Part shown: piece by piece, positions 13,370 through 20,144 of the stretch
Position numbering within the stretch: position 1 is the first letter of the stretch
Layout of the letters: the number at the start of each line of letters is the position of its first letter
IMG/VR virus record: IMGVR_UViG_3300046457_000011
Span: 1-20,144 of that record
From: a virus
DNA length: 20,144 nucleotides
Reading direction: 5' to 3' (one strand)
Program-made: the position numbers and the translations under genes
Notes under the pieces: generated by a model
Told to the model about the DNA's origin: nothing
What the model saw: only the letters and a program-made list of their open reading frames with translations
Database searches by the model: none

Positions 13370-13752
13370 CACTCGCCCCCAAGATGTCGGCGCAACTCAG
13401 CGCGATACTTCGGCACAACAGCGCCGCGAGCTGCCTCAAACGCCGGTACTAGGTACGGCTCTTCACGAATGGAAGACGTGCCCTTTTCGATGTATTCGGC
13501 GTACTCAAGCTCATCCGGGTTGTACACCCCGACGTAGGCCACACTCTGTTGCTCATACACGCGCTTATCGATCGCGTCGTGTAGCTGGCCGGTGCGCTGC
13601 GGTACACGACGCTTAGCGCCGTCCTGTACGTCCTCGGCCCAATCTCGCAGGATCTCCCCGCGCGATTCCTTCATGTTCCCGGGCAGCGCCAGGATGCGGG
13701 CAATTGCATGCCCCGTCCCCGTCACCCGAGCATTCACGCCGCCGCGTGCCAT
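13369..13752 (-). CDS. Neck / tail-completion protein (HK97 gp10-like)
   Basis: This 127-aa protein resembles HK97 gp10-like connectors: an N-terminal helix region, then LRDWAEDVQDGAKRRVPQRTGQLHDAI, with the family's VP-x-RTG-x-L motif, followed by YVGVYNPDELEYAEYIEKGTS and YLVPAFEAARG. These proteins sit at the head-tail junction. The start ATG overlaps the upstream stop as TAATG and the end overlaps the tail terminator as TGATG, indicating tight translational coupling through the connector genes. The identification rests on the motif set and the position. Confidence 0.82.
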   Translation of the reverse strand: MARGGVNARVTGTGHAIARILALPGNMKESRGEILRDWAEDVQDGAKRRVPQRTGQLHDAIDKRVYEQQSVAYVGVYNPDELEYAEYIEKGTSSIREEPYLVPAFEAARGAVVPKYRAELRRHLGGE

Positions 13753-14078
13753 TAGCCCACCTGTAGGACGCCCACGGTGACCGAGGTAACCGCGCTGTAC
13801 GTGATATCAGCGCGACCGGTCGACGGGTTGCGGTAGACGCTGTCCAGCGGAATAACGCCGGTACCTGCGGCGGGGATAACTAGCGCGGTGTCAGCGATTG
13901 CCAGACCCTTGTAATTGCCCGGCGTAACGACAGTGACAGTGATCGAAGCACCGCCACCATTGCGAACCTCAAGAAGTAGGTTGCTGCCGATCGGTGCCTG
14001 ATCACCACCCGCAGACGCGGAAGCATAGGTAGGCGCGAGGCCGCTAACGGGAATGGGCTGAACGGCGATTAGTGCCAT
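13752..14078 (-). CDS. Small beta-rich structural protein of unknown role (108 aa)
   Basis: I do not recognise a specific family. From ATG 14078 the protein has 108 aa, beginning MALIAVQPIPVSGLAP. It is rich in Val, Thr, Gly and Ala, has no Cys, and looks like one small beta-sandwich (LLLEVRNGGGASITVTVV, GVIPLDSVYRN, ADITYSAVTSVTVGVLQV). The frame opens at 14117, but ATG 14078 has an AAGGAT site about 8 nt upstream and the longer start overlaps the preceding gene. Its place between head-closure and neck genes suggests a virion protein, for example a head decoration or connector-associated subunit; this is inference from context only. Confidence 0.65.
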   Translation of the reverse strand: MALIAVQPIPVSGLAPTYASASAGGDQAPIGSNLLLEVRNGGGASITVTVVTPGNYKGLAIADTALVIPAAGTGVIPLDSVYRNPSTGRADITYSAVTSVTVGVLQVG

Positions 14079-14089
14079 GGGTGTAATCC

Positions 14090-14422
14090 TTAGTGCTCGA
14101 TTTGGTGCGCGTAGCAATCAGCGCGTAGATAGGTTCCGGGCACCGACGGCTCGAACACAGCGAGCACATCGAATGTACGGCCAGGGACACGTAGCTCATC
14201 ACCGCGCCGAACATCAGCGGCAGTATCCAGATAAACCACATGCGTAAGTCTCGATTCGGATTGATCAGCGGCAACGCGCTCGGTGGCCGTGGGTTGCGAG
14301 TAGCGGGCGCGAACCGTCGAGATCTTCGCCCACGCCTCGCTGTATCCGCCCATGCCGTCATCCGTGCGCGTGAACCGCCAGATATCCGCCGTCGCGTTCA
14401 GCATGCGATTGAGTCGGCTCAC
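14090..14422 (-). CDS. Head-closure protein (SPP1 gp16-like)
   Basis: This 110-aa protein begins SRLNRMLNATADIWRFTRTDDGMGGYSEAW, the usual opening of the phage head-tail joining family, followed by short strands (SRLTHVVYLDTAADVRRGDEL, RTFDVLAVFEP) that match the SPP1 gp16/HK97 gp7-like fold. It closes the portal channel after packaging and provides the tail attachment site. The start is GTG at 14422, overlapping the stop of the adaptor gene as GTGA; no strong ribosome site is present, so coupling is probable. Confidence 0.8.
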   Translation of the reverse strand: MSRLNRMLNATADIWRFTRTDDGMGGYSEAWAKISTVRARYSQPTATERVAADQSESRLTHVVYLDTAADVRRGDELRVPGRTFDVLAVFEPSVPGTYLRADCYAHQIEH

Positions 14423-14997
14423 CGCAGCTTCACCATCCCGGCGCCATTGCCGAACCGTGCCGCGAGCTTGTTGGCCTGGTAGGTGGTCAGCGACATGACG
14501 CCAGACTCGGTGTCAGCGTAGGTAACCGAGTAGTCGCCGATACGCTCGCTGGACACCTGACGCGGGGCAGGATCGCCACCCCTGAACGCCAAGAGAGCCT
14601 GCGCGGCCATCCGGCACACCATGTCCACGATGTCAGCGGGAACCGCGTCAAGGCCGTGCGTCATCGTCAGCGTCACCGCCGACGGCTCGCATAGCCCCGT
14701 CCAGCCCTGTGAGCGCCACAGAGCGCCGTTCGTGAGCCGGTAGTCCGTGACTGCCACCCCGTCGATTTCAACGTCTGAGACGGCCGTTACGGGCTGTCCT
14801 GGTAGGAACAAGCGGGTAGCGGCCCCACCTTCCAGCGTCACAGTGCTGATCACTTCGCTGATGGGGCAACCGGCGGCATCGCGGACGATGGACGACGCAA
14901 CCGCAAGATAGGTGTTGACAACCGTCGTTTCTGACGAATCCACGGTCACACCGCGCGCTGTCAGATCAGCGACCGTTGCGAGGGGAGCAAGAGCCAT
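14419..14997 (-). CDS. Head-tail adaptor protein
   Basis: This 192-aa protein starts MALAPLATVADLTARG and has the helix-rich adaptor pattern: an N-terminal ATVADLTARG helix, VNTYLAVASSIVRDAAGCPI, a central beta insertion (VEIDGVAVTDYRLTNGALWR), then helices containing DIVDMVCRMAAQALL, and a C-terminal GDYSVTYAD segment. This matches the SPP1 gp15/HK97 gp6-like connector class that binds below the portal. An AGGGGAG site lies 9 nt before the ATG. It follows the capsid genes and precedes the head-closure gene. Confidence 0.8.
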   Translation of the reverse strand: MALAPLATVADLTARGVTVDSSETTVVNTYLAVASSIVRDAAGCPISEVISTVTLEGGAATRLFLPGQPVTAVSDVEIDGVAVTDYRLTNGALWRSQGWTGLCEPSAVTLTMTHGLDAVPADIVDMVCRMAAQALLAFRGGDPAPRQVSSERIGDYSVTYADTESGVMSLTTYQANKLAARFGNGAGMVKLR

Positions 14998-15011
14998 CGT
15001 CCGTTACTCCC

Positions 15012-15206
15012 CTACTTTGAAGTTGGCTTGCGTGGTGCCCGCTTACGCGCAGGCTTGGGGGCCGGGGTTACGTCCGCCACCGGCTCGGGAATGTCGCGTG
15101 ATTCAGGGACAACCTTGTAACCGCGAGTGCCGTCCCCGACAAGCGAATAGATCTGCTCATCGGGGACGACAATCACAAGGCCGTTAGGACCCTGTACCGC
15201 GATCAC
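15012..15206 (-). CDS. Hypothetical 64-aa protein with basic C-terminal tail, next to capsid gene
   Basis: Starting at GTG 15206, which overlaps the capsid stop as TAGTG, the protein has 64 residues. It has a short beta-rich head (IAVQGPNGLVIVVPDEQIYSLV), a GDGTRGYKVV turn, and a Pro/Ala/Lys/Arg-rich tail ending APKPARKRAPRKPTSK that could touch DNA or the inner shell. A longer frame reaches 15233, but it would lie inside the capsid coding region and lacks a ribosome site. Short proteins directly after the capsid gene are common in actinophages, and their role is usually unassigned. Confidence 0.6.
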   Translation of the reverse strand: MIAVQGPNGLVIVVPDEQIYSLVGDGTRGYKVVPESRDIPEPVADVTPAPKPARKRAPRKPTSK

Positions 15207-16078
15207 TAGGCGATCGTGACATCCACGTCGCAAACGGCCAGCGCCTCACCGCGAACGACCTTCGCGCCGTACAGGTGAAGACCCTTGATCGCGTCCGAGA
15301 ACGCCGACTCAGGGCGGTACGCCTCAACCTTGCTGATCTGCTCAGCGAACGTGGTAGCCATGGCGTGACCAGCAACCACGAAGTTGGACACCTCAGGGTT
15401 AGTACCAGCGGTGCCGCCCGGCAGGTTGTTGGAGACGATGACCGAGAATCCGAGGACGCGGCCAACCTCACCGTTCTGAACCGGGGCGTTAGAGCCGTAC
15501 TGCGCGGCGTCAACAAAGCGCGGGTCCGAAAGGAGAACGGCGTAGAAGTCCGGGGAGACCAGCAGGAAGCGACCGGCCTGCGGGATGTTCTGCTTGTCAA
15601 GCGCGAGCTTGAGCTTAAGAACGATCGAATACGCGCCACCCGGAGTAGCCGAAGTGACATCCGCCGCCGGAACGATGTTGGTCGCGCCGGTCGTCATCTT
15701 GGTGAGTAGGAACGTGTCGGTGGCCTCGGCCAGACCATACGCGGCCTGCTGAGCGGCACGGGTCATCAGAACGCCACCATCGCGGACCTGACGCGCGTCC
15801 ACGTCGTCGACCTCAAACGCGAAATACTTTGCCTGGTCAACCACTAGCGTCTGATCAGTCGTAGACAGGGTCTGCGGGTTGATGACGGTCGTGTTCTTGA
15901 CGTAGTCAGAGATAGTCGGGTTGGACAGCGAGCCAATGTGGACGGTGTCGCCAAAGTTGGCAATCTCGCCCTCGTAATTGCGGTTAGTCACACCGGGCTG
16001 ACCAGCAACTAGCGTCTTGTCCAGCGCAGTTAGAAGCTCAGCGGCCCAAACCTTGGGGATAAACAGATCAACGGCCAT
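15206..16078 (-). CDS. Major capsid protein (P22-coat-like)
   Basis: This 290-aa protein begins MAVDLFIPKVWAAELLTALDK and has GDTVHIGSLSNPTISDYVKN and TLVVDQAKYFAFEVDDVDARQV, a set typical of the P22 coat-like branch of HK97-fold capsid proteins found in many actinophages. FLLVSPDFYAVLLSDPRF and the C-terminal region GLHLYGAKVVRGEALAVCDVDVTI complete the fold. It forms the icosahedral shell after the scaffold directs assembly. AAAGGAAAA precedes ATG 16078 at normal spacing. The 28-nt gap to the scaffold contains only that site and a short GCCGGTA repeat. Confidence 0.9.
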   Translation of the reverse strand: MAVDLFIPKVWAAELLTALDKTLVAGQPGVTNRNYEGEIANFGDTVHIGSLSNPTISDYVKNTTVINPQTLSTTDQTLVVDQAKYFAFEVDDVDARQVRDGGVLMTRAAQQAAYGLAEATDTFLLTKMTTGATNIVPAADVTSATPGGAYSIVLKLKLALDKQNIPQAGRFLLVSPDFYAVLLSDPRFVDAAQYGSNAPVQNGEVGRVLGFSVIVSNNLPGGTAGTNPEVSNFVVAGHAMATTFAEQISKVEAYRPESAFSDAIKGLHLYGAKVVRGEALAVCDVDVTIA

Positions 16079-16106
16079 GCGTGGTTTTCCTTTCGGGAGT
16101 TACCGG

Positions 16107-16748
16107 CTACTTACCGGCAAACAGGTTGGCTAGGCGCCCTTCGGCCTTTGCCGCGACGATCGCTGCGGGAGACATCTGCTTGAGCTGCTCGCGCGTGATC
16201 TGAGTAGGGCCAGCAGCCTTGCGCGCCGCGCCACCACCACCGGTGCCCTGGAACCTCTTGGCCGTTGCGGCAGCAAGGTGGGGCTTACGGGTTAGGAGAT
16301 CCTGGATCGCTGATGCGATTTCGTCGGCGTCAACGTCGCCGTTTTCGTCGACCTCAAATGCATCAAGGTCCAGGTTGGGGATTACGTCGGAAAGGTCATG
16401 GAACTTGCCTGCGGCAGCTGCCTTGATTTCCGAACGCAGAATGCGGGCATTGGCCTTTGCCGTTGCCTCGCGTACGGCCTGAGACTTAATCGCCTCAAGG
16501 TCGGGGGTTTCATCAGCGGCAGGCTTCGCAGACTCGGCTAGCTTGCGCTCAAGCTCTCGCCGCGTGTCACGCTCGGCCTTCCACTTAGCCTTCATCGAAT
16601 CAAGAGCACGCTTACCGGCGTCCCCAAGAGCGTCGGCGCCCTCCGGAGTGGCGTCGGTGTCAGGGGTGTCGGTCGTCGTGGTCTCGTCAACCGTGGCCGT
16701 GTCGTCAGCGTGGCTGTCGTCCGTGGTCACGTCGATGTTTTCGGGCAT
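16107..16748 (-). CDS. Capsid scaffolding protein
   Basis: This 213-aa protein has the usual scaffold composition. Residues 1-45 are acidic and Thr/Asp-rich. Residues about 45-75 (KRALDSMKAKWKAERDTRRELERKLAES) should form a coiled coil. Residues about 85-160 are charged and helical, with DLSDVIPNLDLDAFEVDENGDVD. The Gly/Ala/Lys-rich end (ITREQLKQMSPAAIVAAKAEGRLANLFAG) probably binds the coat protein. It helps form the procapsid and then leaves. The start has a GGAGG site 9 nt upstream. It sits directly before the capsid gene. Confidence 0.88.
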   Translation of the reverse strand: MPENIDVTTDDSHADDTATVDETTTTDTPDTDATPEGADALGDAGKRALDSMKAKWKAERDTRRELERKLAESAKPAADETPDLEAIKSQAVREATAKANARILRSEIKAAAAGKFHDLSDVIPNLDLDAFEVDENGDVDADEIASAIQDLLTRKPHLAAATAKRFQGTGGGGAARKAAGPTQITREQLKQMSPAAIVAAKAEGRLANLFAGK

Positions 16749-16797
16749 GCTAAAGCGCCTCCATTGCGGGGGTGTGGTTAAGTCCGGGCGTTGCGCC

Positions 16798-17757
16798 TCA
16801 GACGATGTAGCCGTGCTTTTTCAACAACCTGATCTGTAGGTCATGGTCGTTCTCGGCTAGCTTCATGATTTCTTCGGGCATAAGCCGAGGCGTGCGGGAA
16901 ATCTCGTAACGCTTCCCTGGGACCTTTTCGAAATCCCGTAGGCGCCTGCCAGCGATACCGCGTCGAGTTGTACCCTCAGTCGTGGCCTGAACCTTGTGAC
17001 CGTACGCCGTAGCCGTGCCCATCCCCCGGCGCGCGTTGACCACCTGGCCTATGTCGGCGCCGTTGGCAATCGCTTCCGCCCCGGCCTCACCGAACGTCGA
17101 GATCCGCTCCGCTGTGGACATCTCAGCGAACATGGCCTCTGGTGACGCAGGCTTAGGCCGGTGAAACTTGGTCACCGGCTCCATAGTGCAATCACAGCGC
17201 GGGTGCCGCTGAAAGGCTTCACTGATGCCGTACTCGACCCCCGCCAGGAGGATGCAGCGCGAACACGCCGGGGACTCAACAACGCGAATGTAGGACGTGA
17301 CAGCAGGGCGGGCGATCATCCCCGTAAGGTCCGCCTGACGGCCGATGTCGGCTATCTGCGTACGCACCAAGAGATCCAAGAACGCCTGCCCGGACGCCAG
17401 CGCGTAGACCAGCGACATGCCGCGAGTCAGCGCATTCACGGCCGTCCACGCCGGATACATCAACAGGTTCGGTAGCGGGCGACCATCAGCGGCAATACCG
17501 GCGAACATCTCAGGGGCGATGCTCCCCTCGCTGTCGATATCCCCGAGCACCTGCGCTAGGAACGGATCCGCCGCTAGCGCTGCCTCGTACTGACCATCGG
17601 CGATCAGCTCGGCGACAACCGGCACCATCCGGGCCCACGAGTCAACAATGTTGTTCTCGTCGACCCGGGACCAAAACCGGGCAGTCAAGCGAGCCACCCG
17701 ACTAGCCAGCGCACCACGGGCAACCTGGTGAGCAACGGCTAGCGGGGTGGCTGACAT
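16798..17757 (-). CDS. MuF-like minor head protein
   Basis: This roughly 319-aa protein is helical in its N-terminal half (about residues 1-150) and carries the MuF-like signature at about residues 165-195: SPACSRCILLAGVEYG followed by FQRHPRCDCTMEPV, with the paired Cys residues of this family. The C-terminal 70 residues (RRLRDFEKVPGKRYEISRTPRLMPEEIM...) are a basic extension with no toxin signature I can see. These proteins associate with the portal inside the head and may be injected with the DNA. ATG 17757 overlaps the portal stop as TGATG and has no good ribosome site; an imperfect copy of the 20-bp repeat ends just upstream. Confidence 0.83.
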   Translation of the reverse strand: MSATPLAVAHQVARGALASRVARLTARFWSRVDENNIVDSWARMVPVVAELIADGQYEAALAADPFLAQVLGDIDSEGSIAPEMFAGIAADGRPLPNLLMYPAWTAVNALTRGMSLVYALASGQAFLDLLVRTQIADIGRQADLTGMIARPAVTSYIRVVESPACSRCILLAGVEYGISEAFQRHPRCDCTMEPVTKFHRPKPASPEAMFAEMSTAERISTFGEAGAEAIANGADIGQVVNARRGMGTATAYGHKVQATTEGTTRRGIAGRRLRDFEKVPGKRYEISRTPRLMPEEIMKLAENDHDLQIRLLKKHGYIV

Positions 17758-19205
17758 CACGTACTCATTTCAGTAGGTGCCTGCGGGGCGTGCGTCATCA
17801 GCGCAGTAGCTGCCGCGATGGGATCTAGCTGGGCCTCCCGCTCCCGCATCTTGAGCATGTCGACGATCTCAGTCGGGGTTAGCCCGTACTTGAGCGCGAT
17901 CCACTCGAAGGGGAATCCGATCTGCTTGAGCTTGAGCAGAGCATCGGCGAGCTGGGAATGGCTGCGCGATTCGGCATCGGCCCAGAGAACGCGACCACCA
18001 GCGATAGCGTCTGCCTTAGCGTCATTGCCCTGCGCAAGCGCAACCAGGCGGAACATTTCGCGTAGTGCCTGCCCAAACCAAATCTGCTTTTCCTCGACCC
18101 GCTTAACCAGGCCGGTTTCCGCAGCGAGTAGTGCATCGCCACTAATGTTCGTCATCTTGCCGGAAAGGTAGTGCTGGGGCGTGCGCGTCTGCGCGGCAAT
18201 GTGGCCCACGGCTACCTCAATGATGCTGCTGTACGCCTCAAGGTTTGCCGCTGTCCACTCGGTAACCTTGACGTCGTCACCGGTGAAGAACATCACTCGG
18301 TCAACGGCAAAGCGCTCAAGGTCGACCGGGCGCGAACCAACGATCTGCCCCGCCGAATCCAGAATCGGGACTTCCGGCACTTCGGCGCCGAGGACGATTC
18401 GCTGCGGGAACGACGCATAGTCAGCGGCCGTGAACAACTGGGCCCACAGGAGGTTTACCGCATCCTGCATCGCGACCACGCCGGACACATCCGATATGGG
18501 ATCCTCGGCGAGCATGGGCCGGTTGGGCAGTTCCACCATCGGGACAACGCCCATGGGGTTCGGCTGCGGGTTAGGCTCGCCGTCTACGTCGAGTATGTCC
18601 CACAGCTTGAACTCTTCATCGACCGCCTTCATCTGCGGCGTCTTGCCGTCCAGTGGGCTAATGGTCGCTTGCCGGAACTTCCAAACCTCATCCGGTAGGT
18701 ACAGGAACGCGTAAGTCTCGTTCCCGTCCTCCCACAGCTTCAATGCCGCACGCCTGCGCCTGCGACTACCAGGCTCGTACGCAATGATGCAATCCGAGGC
18801 ATCCTCGAAGGTAACTTCCGGCGTTTCCTCGTCCTCCGGGTTGCCCCACACCAGGACGAAGGACCGGCCCGAATTCACAGCGCCAAGGAAACCAAGCTGC
18901 GAATCAGCGTCCAGCCCGTTGCGCTGCCAGACCCGCCAGGATTCATCGTCCGCCTCAGTTGCCCCCACCGGCTGAATGCCATTAACCGTCAGGCGTTCAA
19001 CCGGCGAATCCGACGTGACCTGTACCCAGTTGTCAGAGAAATTCTTGTACCGGTCACCGTGAAACTTGGCGAACTGCTCAGACGCGAACGTGAGTTTCTG
19101 CTCGCCCCGGTAGTAGTCCTTGTTTCGCTGAATGGTCGGACGCCGGTTCATTAGCTCGCTTTCCAGCGAGCCGACTAGCGATAGCGCCTCGTCATAAGTG
19201 GCCAA
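17757..19205 (-). CDS. Portal protein (SPP1 gp6-like)
   Basis: The portal forms the ring at one capsid vertex through which DNA enters and leaves. The sequence (YDEALSLVGSLESELMNRRPTIQRNKDYYRGEQKLTF..., later HYLSGKMTNISGDALLAAETGLVKRVEEKQIWFG) matches the SPP1 gp6-like portal family, and about 482 aa is the normal length. The frame begins at a TTG at 19232 that overlaps the terminase stop. A TTG at 19205 (reading MATYDEALSLVG) has the only good ribosome site, GGAAGAGG, about 6 nt upstream, so I chose it; GTG 19226 cannot be excluded. The last codons (PTEMST) contain the fourth 20-bp repeat. Confidence 0.88.
   Translation of the reverse strand: MATYDEALSLVGSLESELMNRRPTIQRNKDYYRGEQKLTFASEQFAKFHGDRYKNFSDNWVQVTSDSPVERLTVNGIQPVGATEADDESWRVWQRNGLDADSQLGFLGAVNSGRSFVLVWGNPEDEETPEVTFEDASDCIIAYEPGSRRRRRAALKLWEDGNETYAFLYLPDEVWKFRQATISPLDGKTPQMKAVDEEFKLWDILDVDGEPNPQPNPMGVVPMVELPNRPMLAEDPISDVSGVVAMQDAVNLLWAQLFTAADYASFPQRIVLGAEVPEVPILDSAGQIVGSRPVDLERFAVDRVMFFTGDDVKVTEWTAANLEAYSSIIEVAVGHIAAQTRTPQHYLSGKMTNISGDALLAAETGLVKRVEEKQIWFGQALREMFRLVALAQGNDAKADAIAGGRVLWADAESRSHSQLADALLKLKQIGFPFEWIALKYGLTPTEIVDMLKMREREAQLDPIAAATALMTHAPQAPTEMST
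17759..17778. repeat. 20-bp inverted repeat, copy D (imperfect, inside the portal gene end)
   Basis: The minus strand reads ACCTACTGAAATGAGTACGT, one mismatch from copies B and C. Its last base adjoins the overlapping portal stop and MuF start. It encodes the last residues of the portal protein, so its similarity to the intergenic copies could be partly coincidental. Confidence 0.55.
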
Positions 19206-19228
19206 GGGTTCCTCTTCCCTGGCCACAC

Positions 19229-20144
19229 TCAAGCAGCCATATACAGCGGTTTCTTTTTCAGGAGACCAGCGGCGACCGCATCCGAACGCGCTTCATGCGC
19301 GAGGACGCTGACCACTGCTAGGTCAATCTTTCGGCGGTGCTCAGGCTTAGTGAGCACATAGCGATCTGACGGCCGTGCAGCCATACGCGCGTTGAACATG
19401 TGGCGCGCAGTCTGCTTACAGCCGTCATGCGTAAAGTTGGAATCCTTCTTGATGACGTCCGTCTTGAGACGCTCCGCCGCAGCGTGCATCTGAACCGGTC
19501 GGCGCGTGTGCCAGCGAATAATGCGACGCTCGCCGTACCGCTCCGCCCACTGGTCTACTTCCGTTTCCCAATACGGCGGATCGCAGTACATGAGCTTGAC
19601 GTCATACTTGGCGAACAGCTCGCTAACCGCCGCGTCGACTTCCAGACGCGGAACCTGTCCGCCCCACTCCGCCGGATCCCAGAACGTCAGACGGTTACTG
19701 GGGCCGTACGAGGGGGTGAACTGGAAACCTTCCATCGTCTCAGCGCGTATGCCCGTCCAGTCGTCAGAGTCCGAACCATCGAACCCGAGGACAATCGGAA
19801 CCCGCATAAGCTTGTATGTCGATGGCTTGGGCAACTCGCGGTCGACCGCACGGGATAGCCACTGTGACGCCTCAATCCACGCGCCATGCCCGGCGACCAC
19901 CCGGTTACCGAAGAACCGTTCAGCCTGCCCGGGGTCTGTCTCTAGTAGCTCAGCGGCCTCGGCCTCAATCGCATCTAGGTCGATGTGGTCGCACCCGGCG
20001 TACACAGCGCGGTGAACCTTCCGGCGCTCAGCCTTATTGCGGTAACTCAGTGTCGGGGGTGCCTGCGGGAAGAATTTGTAAACGTCCTCGGCTTTGCCCT
20101 CAAAGGTGCGTTGTGCCGTCGAGACTTCATCCGGCGCCCATGCG
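19229..20144 (-). CDS. Terminase large subunit, C-terminal part (runs off right edge)
   Basis: The minus-strand frame is open from the window edge to TGA at 19229, giving about 305 residues. An apparent start near 20005 is an internal Val codon; the frame continues upstream with AWAPDEVSTAQRTFEGKAEDVYKFF, so the ATPase domain lies outside the window. The visible part is the RNase-H-like nuclease domain that cuts concatemers: the first acidic strand VLGFDGSDSDDW, the second at MYCDPPYWETEVDQW, and the third at KIDLAVVSVLAHEA, each with Asp positions fitting the metal site. It pairs with the small terminase and docks on the portal encoded next to it. Confidence 0.88.
   Translation of the reverse strand, partial: AWAPDEVSTAQRTFEGKAEDVYKFFPQAPPTLSYRNKAERRKVHRAVYAGCDHIDLDAIEAEAAELLETDPGQAERFFGNRVVAGHGAWIEASQWLSRAVDRELPKPSTYKLMRVPIVLGFDGSDSDDWTGIRAETMEGFQFTPSYGPSNRLTFWDPAEWGGQVPRLEVDAAVSELFAKYDVKLMYCDPPYWETEVDQWAERYGERRIIRWHTRRPVQMHAAAERLKTDVIKKDSNFTHDGCKQTARHMFNARMAARPSDRYVLTKPEHRRKIDLAVVSVLAHEARSDAVAAGLLKKKPLYMAA

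Noticed and set aside
16798-17000. Possible toxin (ADP-ribosyltransferase-type) domain at the C-terminus of the MuF-like protein
   Set aside because: No recognisable catalytic motif; the last 70 residues look like a basic helical extension.
19229-20005. Terminase starting at the GTG at 20005 as a short 258-aa protein
   Set aside because: The frame continues open to the window edge with terminase-like sequence, so that GTG is an internal Val codon.

Overview
The window is the structural and lysis arm of an actinobacteriophage with a long non-contractile (siphovirus-type) tail, most likely infecting Streptomyces or a relative. The DNA is GC-rich. GTG and TTG starts are common, genes are packed with 1-4 nt overlaps (TGATG, TAATG, TAGTG), and every supported gene lies on the minus strand. 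Read right to left, the order is the standard siphovirus module order. No integrase, tRNA, IS element or CRISPR array was seen.

Head (20144 to about 13370, reading leftwards): large terminase C-terminal half (cut by the window edge), SPP1-gp6-like portal, MuF-like minor head protein, scaffold, P22-coat-like major capsid protein, a 64-aa basic-tailed protein, head-tail adaptor, head-closure protein, a small beta-rich protein of unknown role, and a gp10-like neck protein.

Tail (13369 to 4559): tail terminator, major tail (tube) protein, the two tail assembly chaperones joined by a clear -1 programmed frameshift signal (GGGAAAC plus a 12-bp stem-loop), a 588-aa tape measure, one very large (1267 aa) tail-tip/host-binding protein, and a pectate-lyase-like beta-helix tail spike.

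Lysis (4538 to 3214): a PGRP-type amidase with a C-terminal peptidoglycan-binding domain, and two small one-helix membrane proteins that are holin candidates.

Metabolism and regulation (3214 to 1): dNMP kinase, a 428-aa unrecognised protein with a Cys-rich N-terminus and two good in-frame starts, two small unknown proteins (one a likely zinc-binding protein), and the start of a Cas4/RecB-like exonuclease that runs off the left edge. Three terminator-like hairpins separate these units.

Two families of non-coding sequence stand out. (1) A 20-bp inverted repeat, ACCTACTGAAATGAGTAGGT, occurs four times at gene boundaries (2529, 4506, 12944, 17759), each just upstream of a start codon; it looks like an operator or RNA hairpin family. 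(2) A 31-bp bipartite element lies exactly 22 nt before the start codons of both the dNMP kinase and the exonuclease gene; it looks like a phage-specific promoter for the DNA-metabolism genes. Together they suggest a regulatory circuit readable from the sequence but not identifiable with a system I know.
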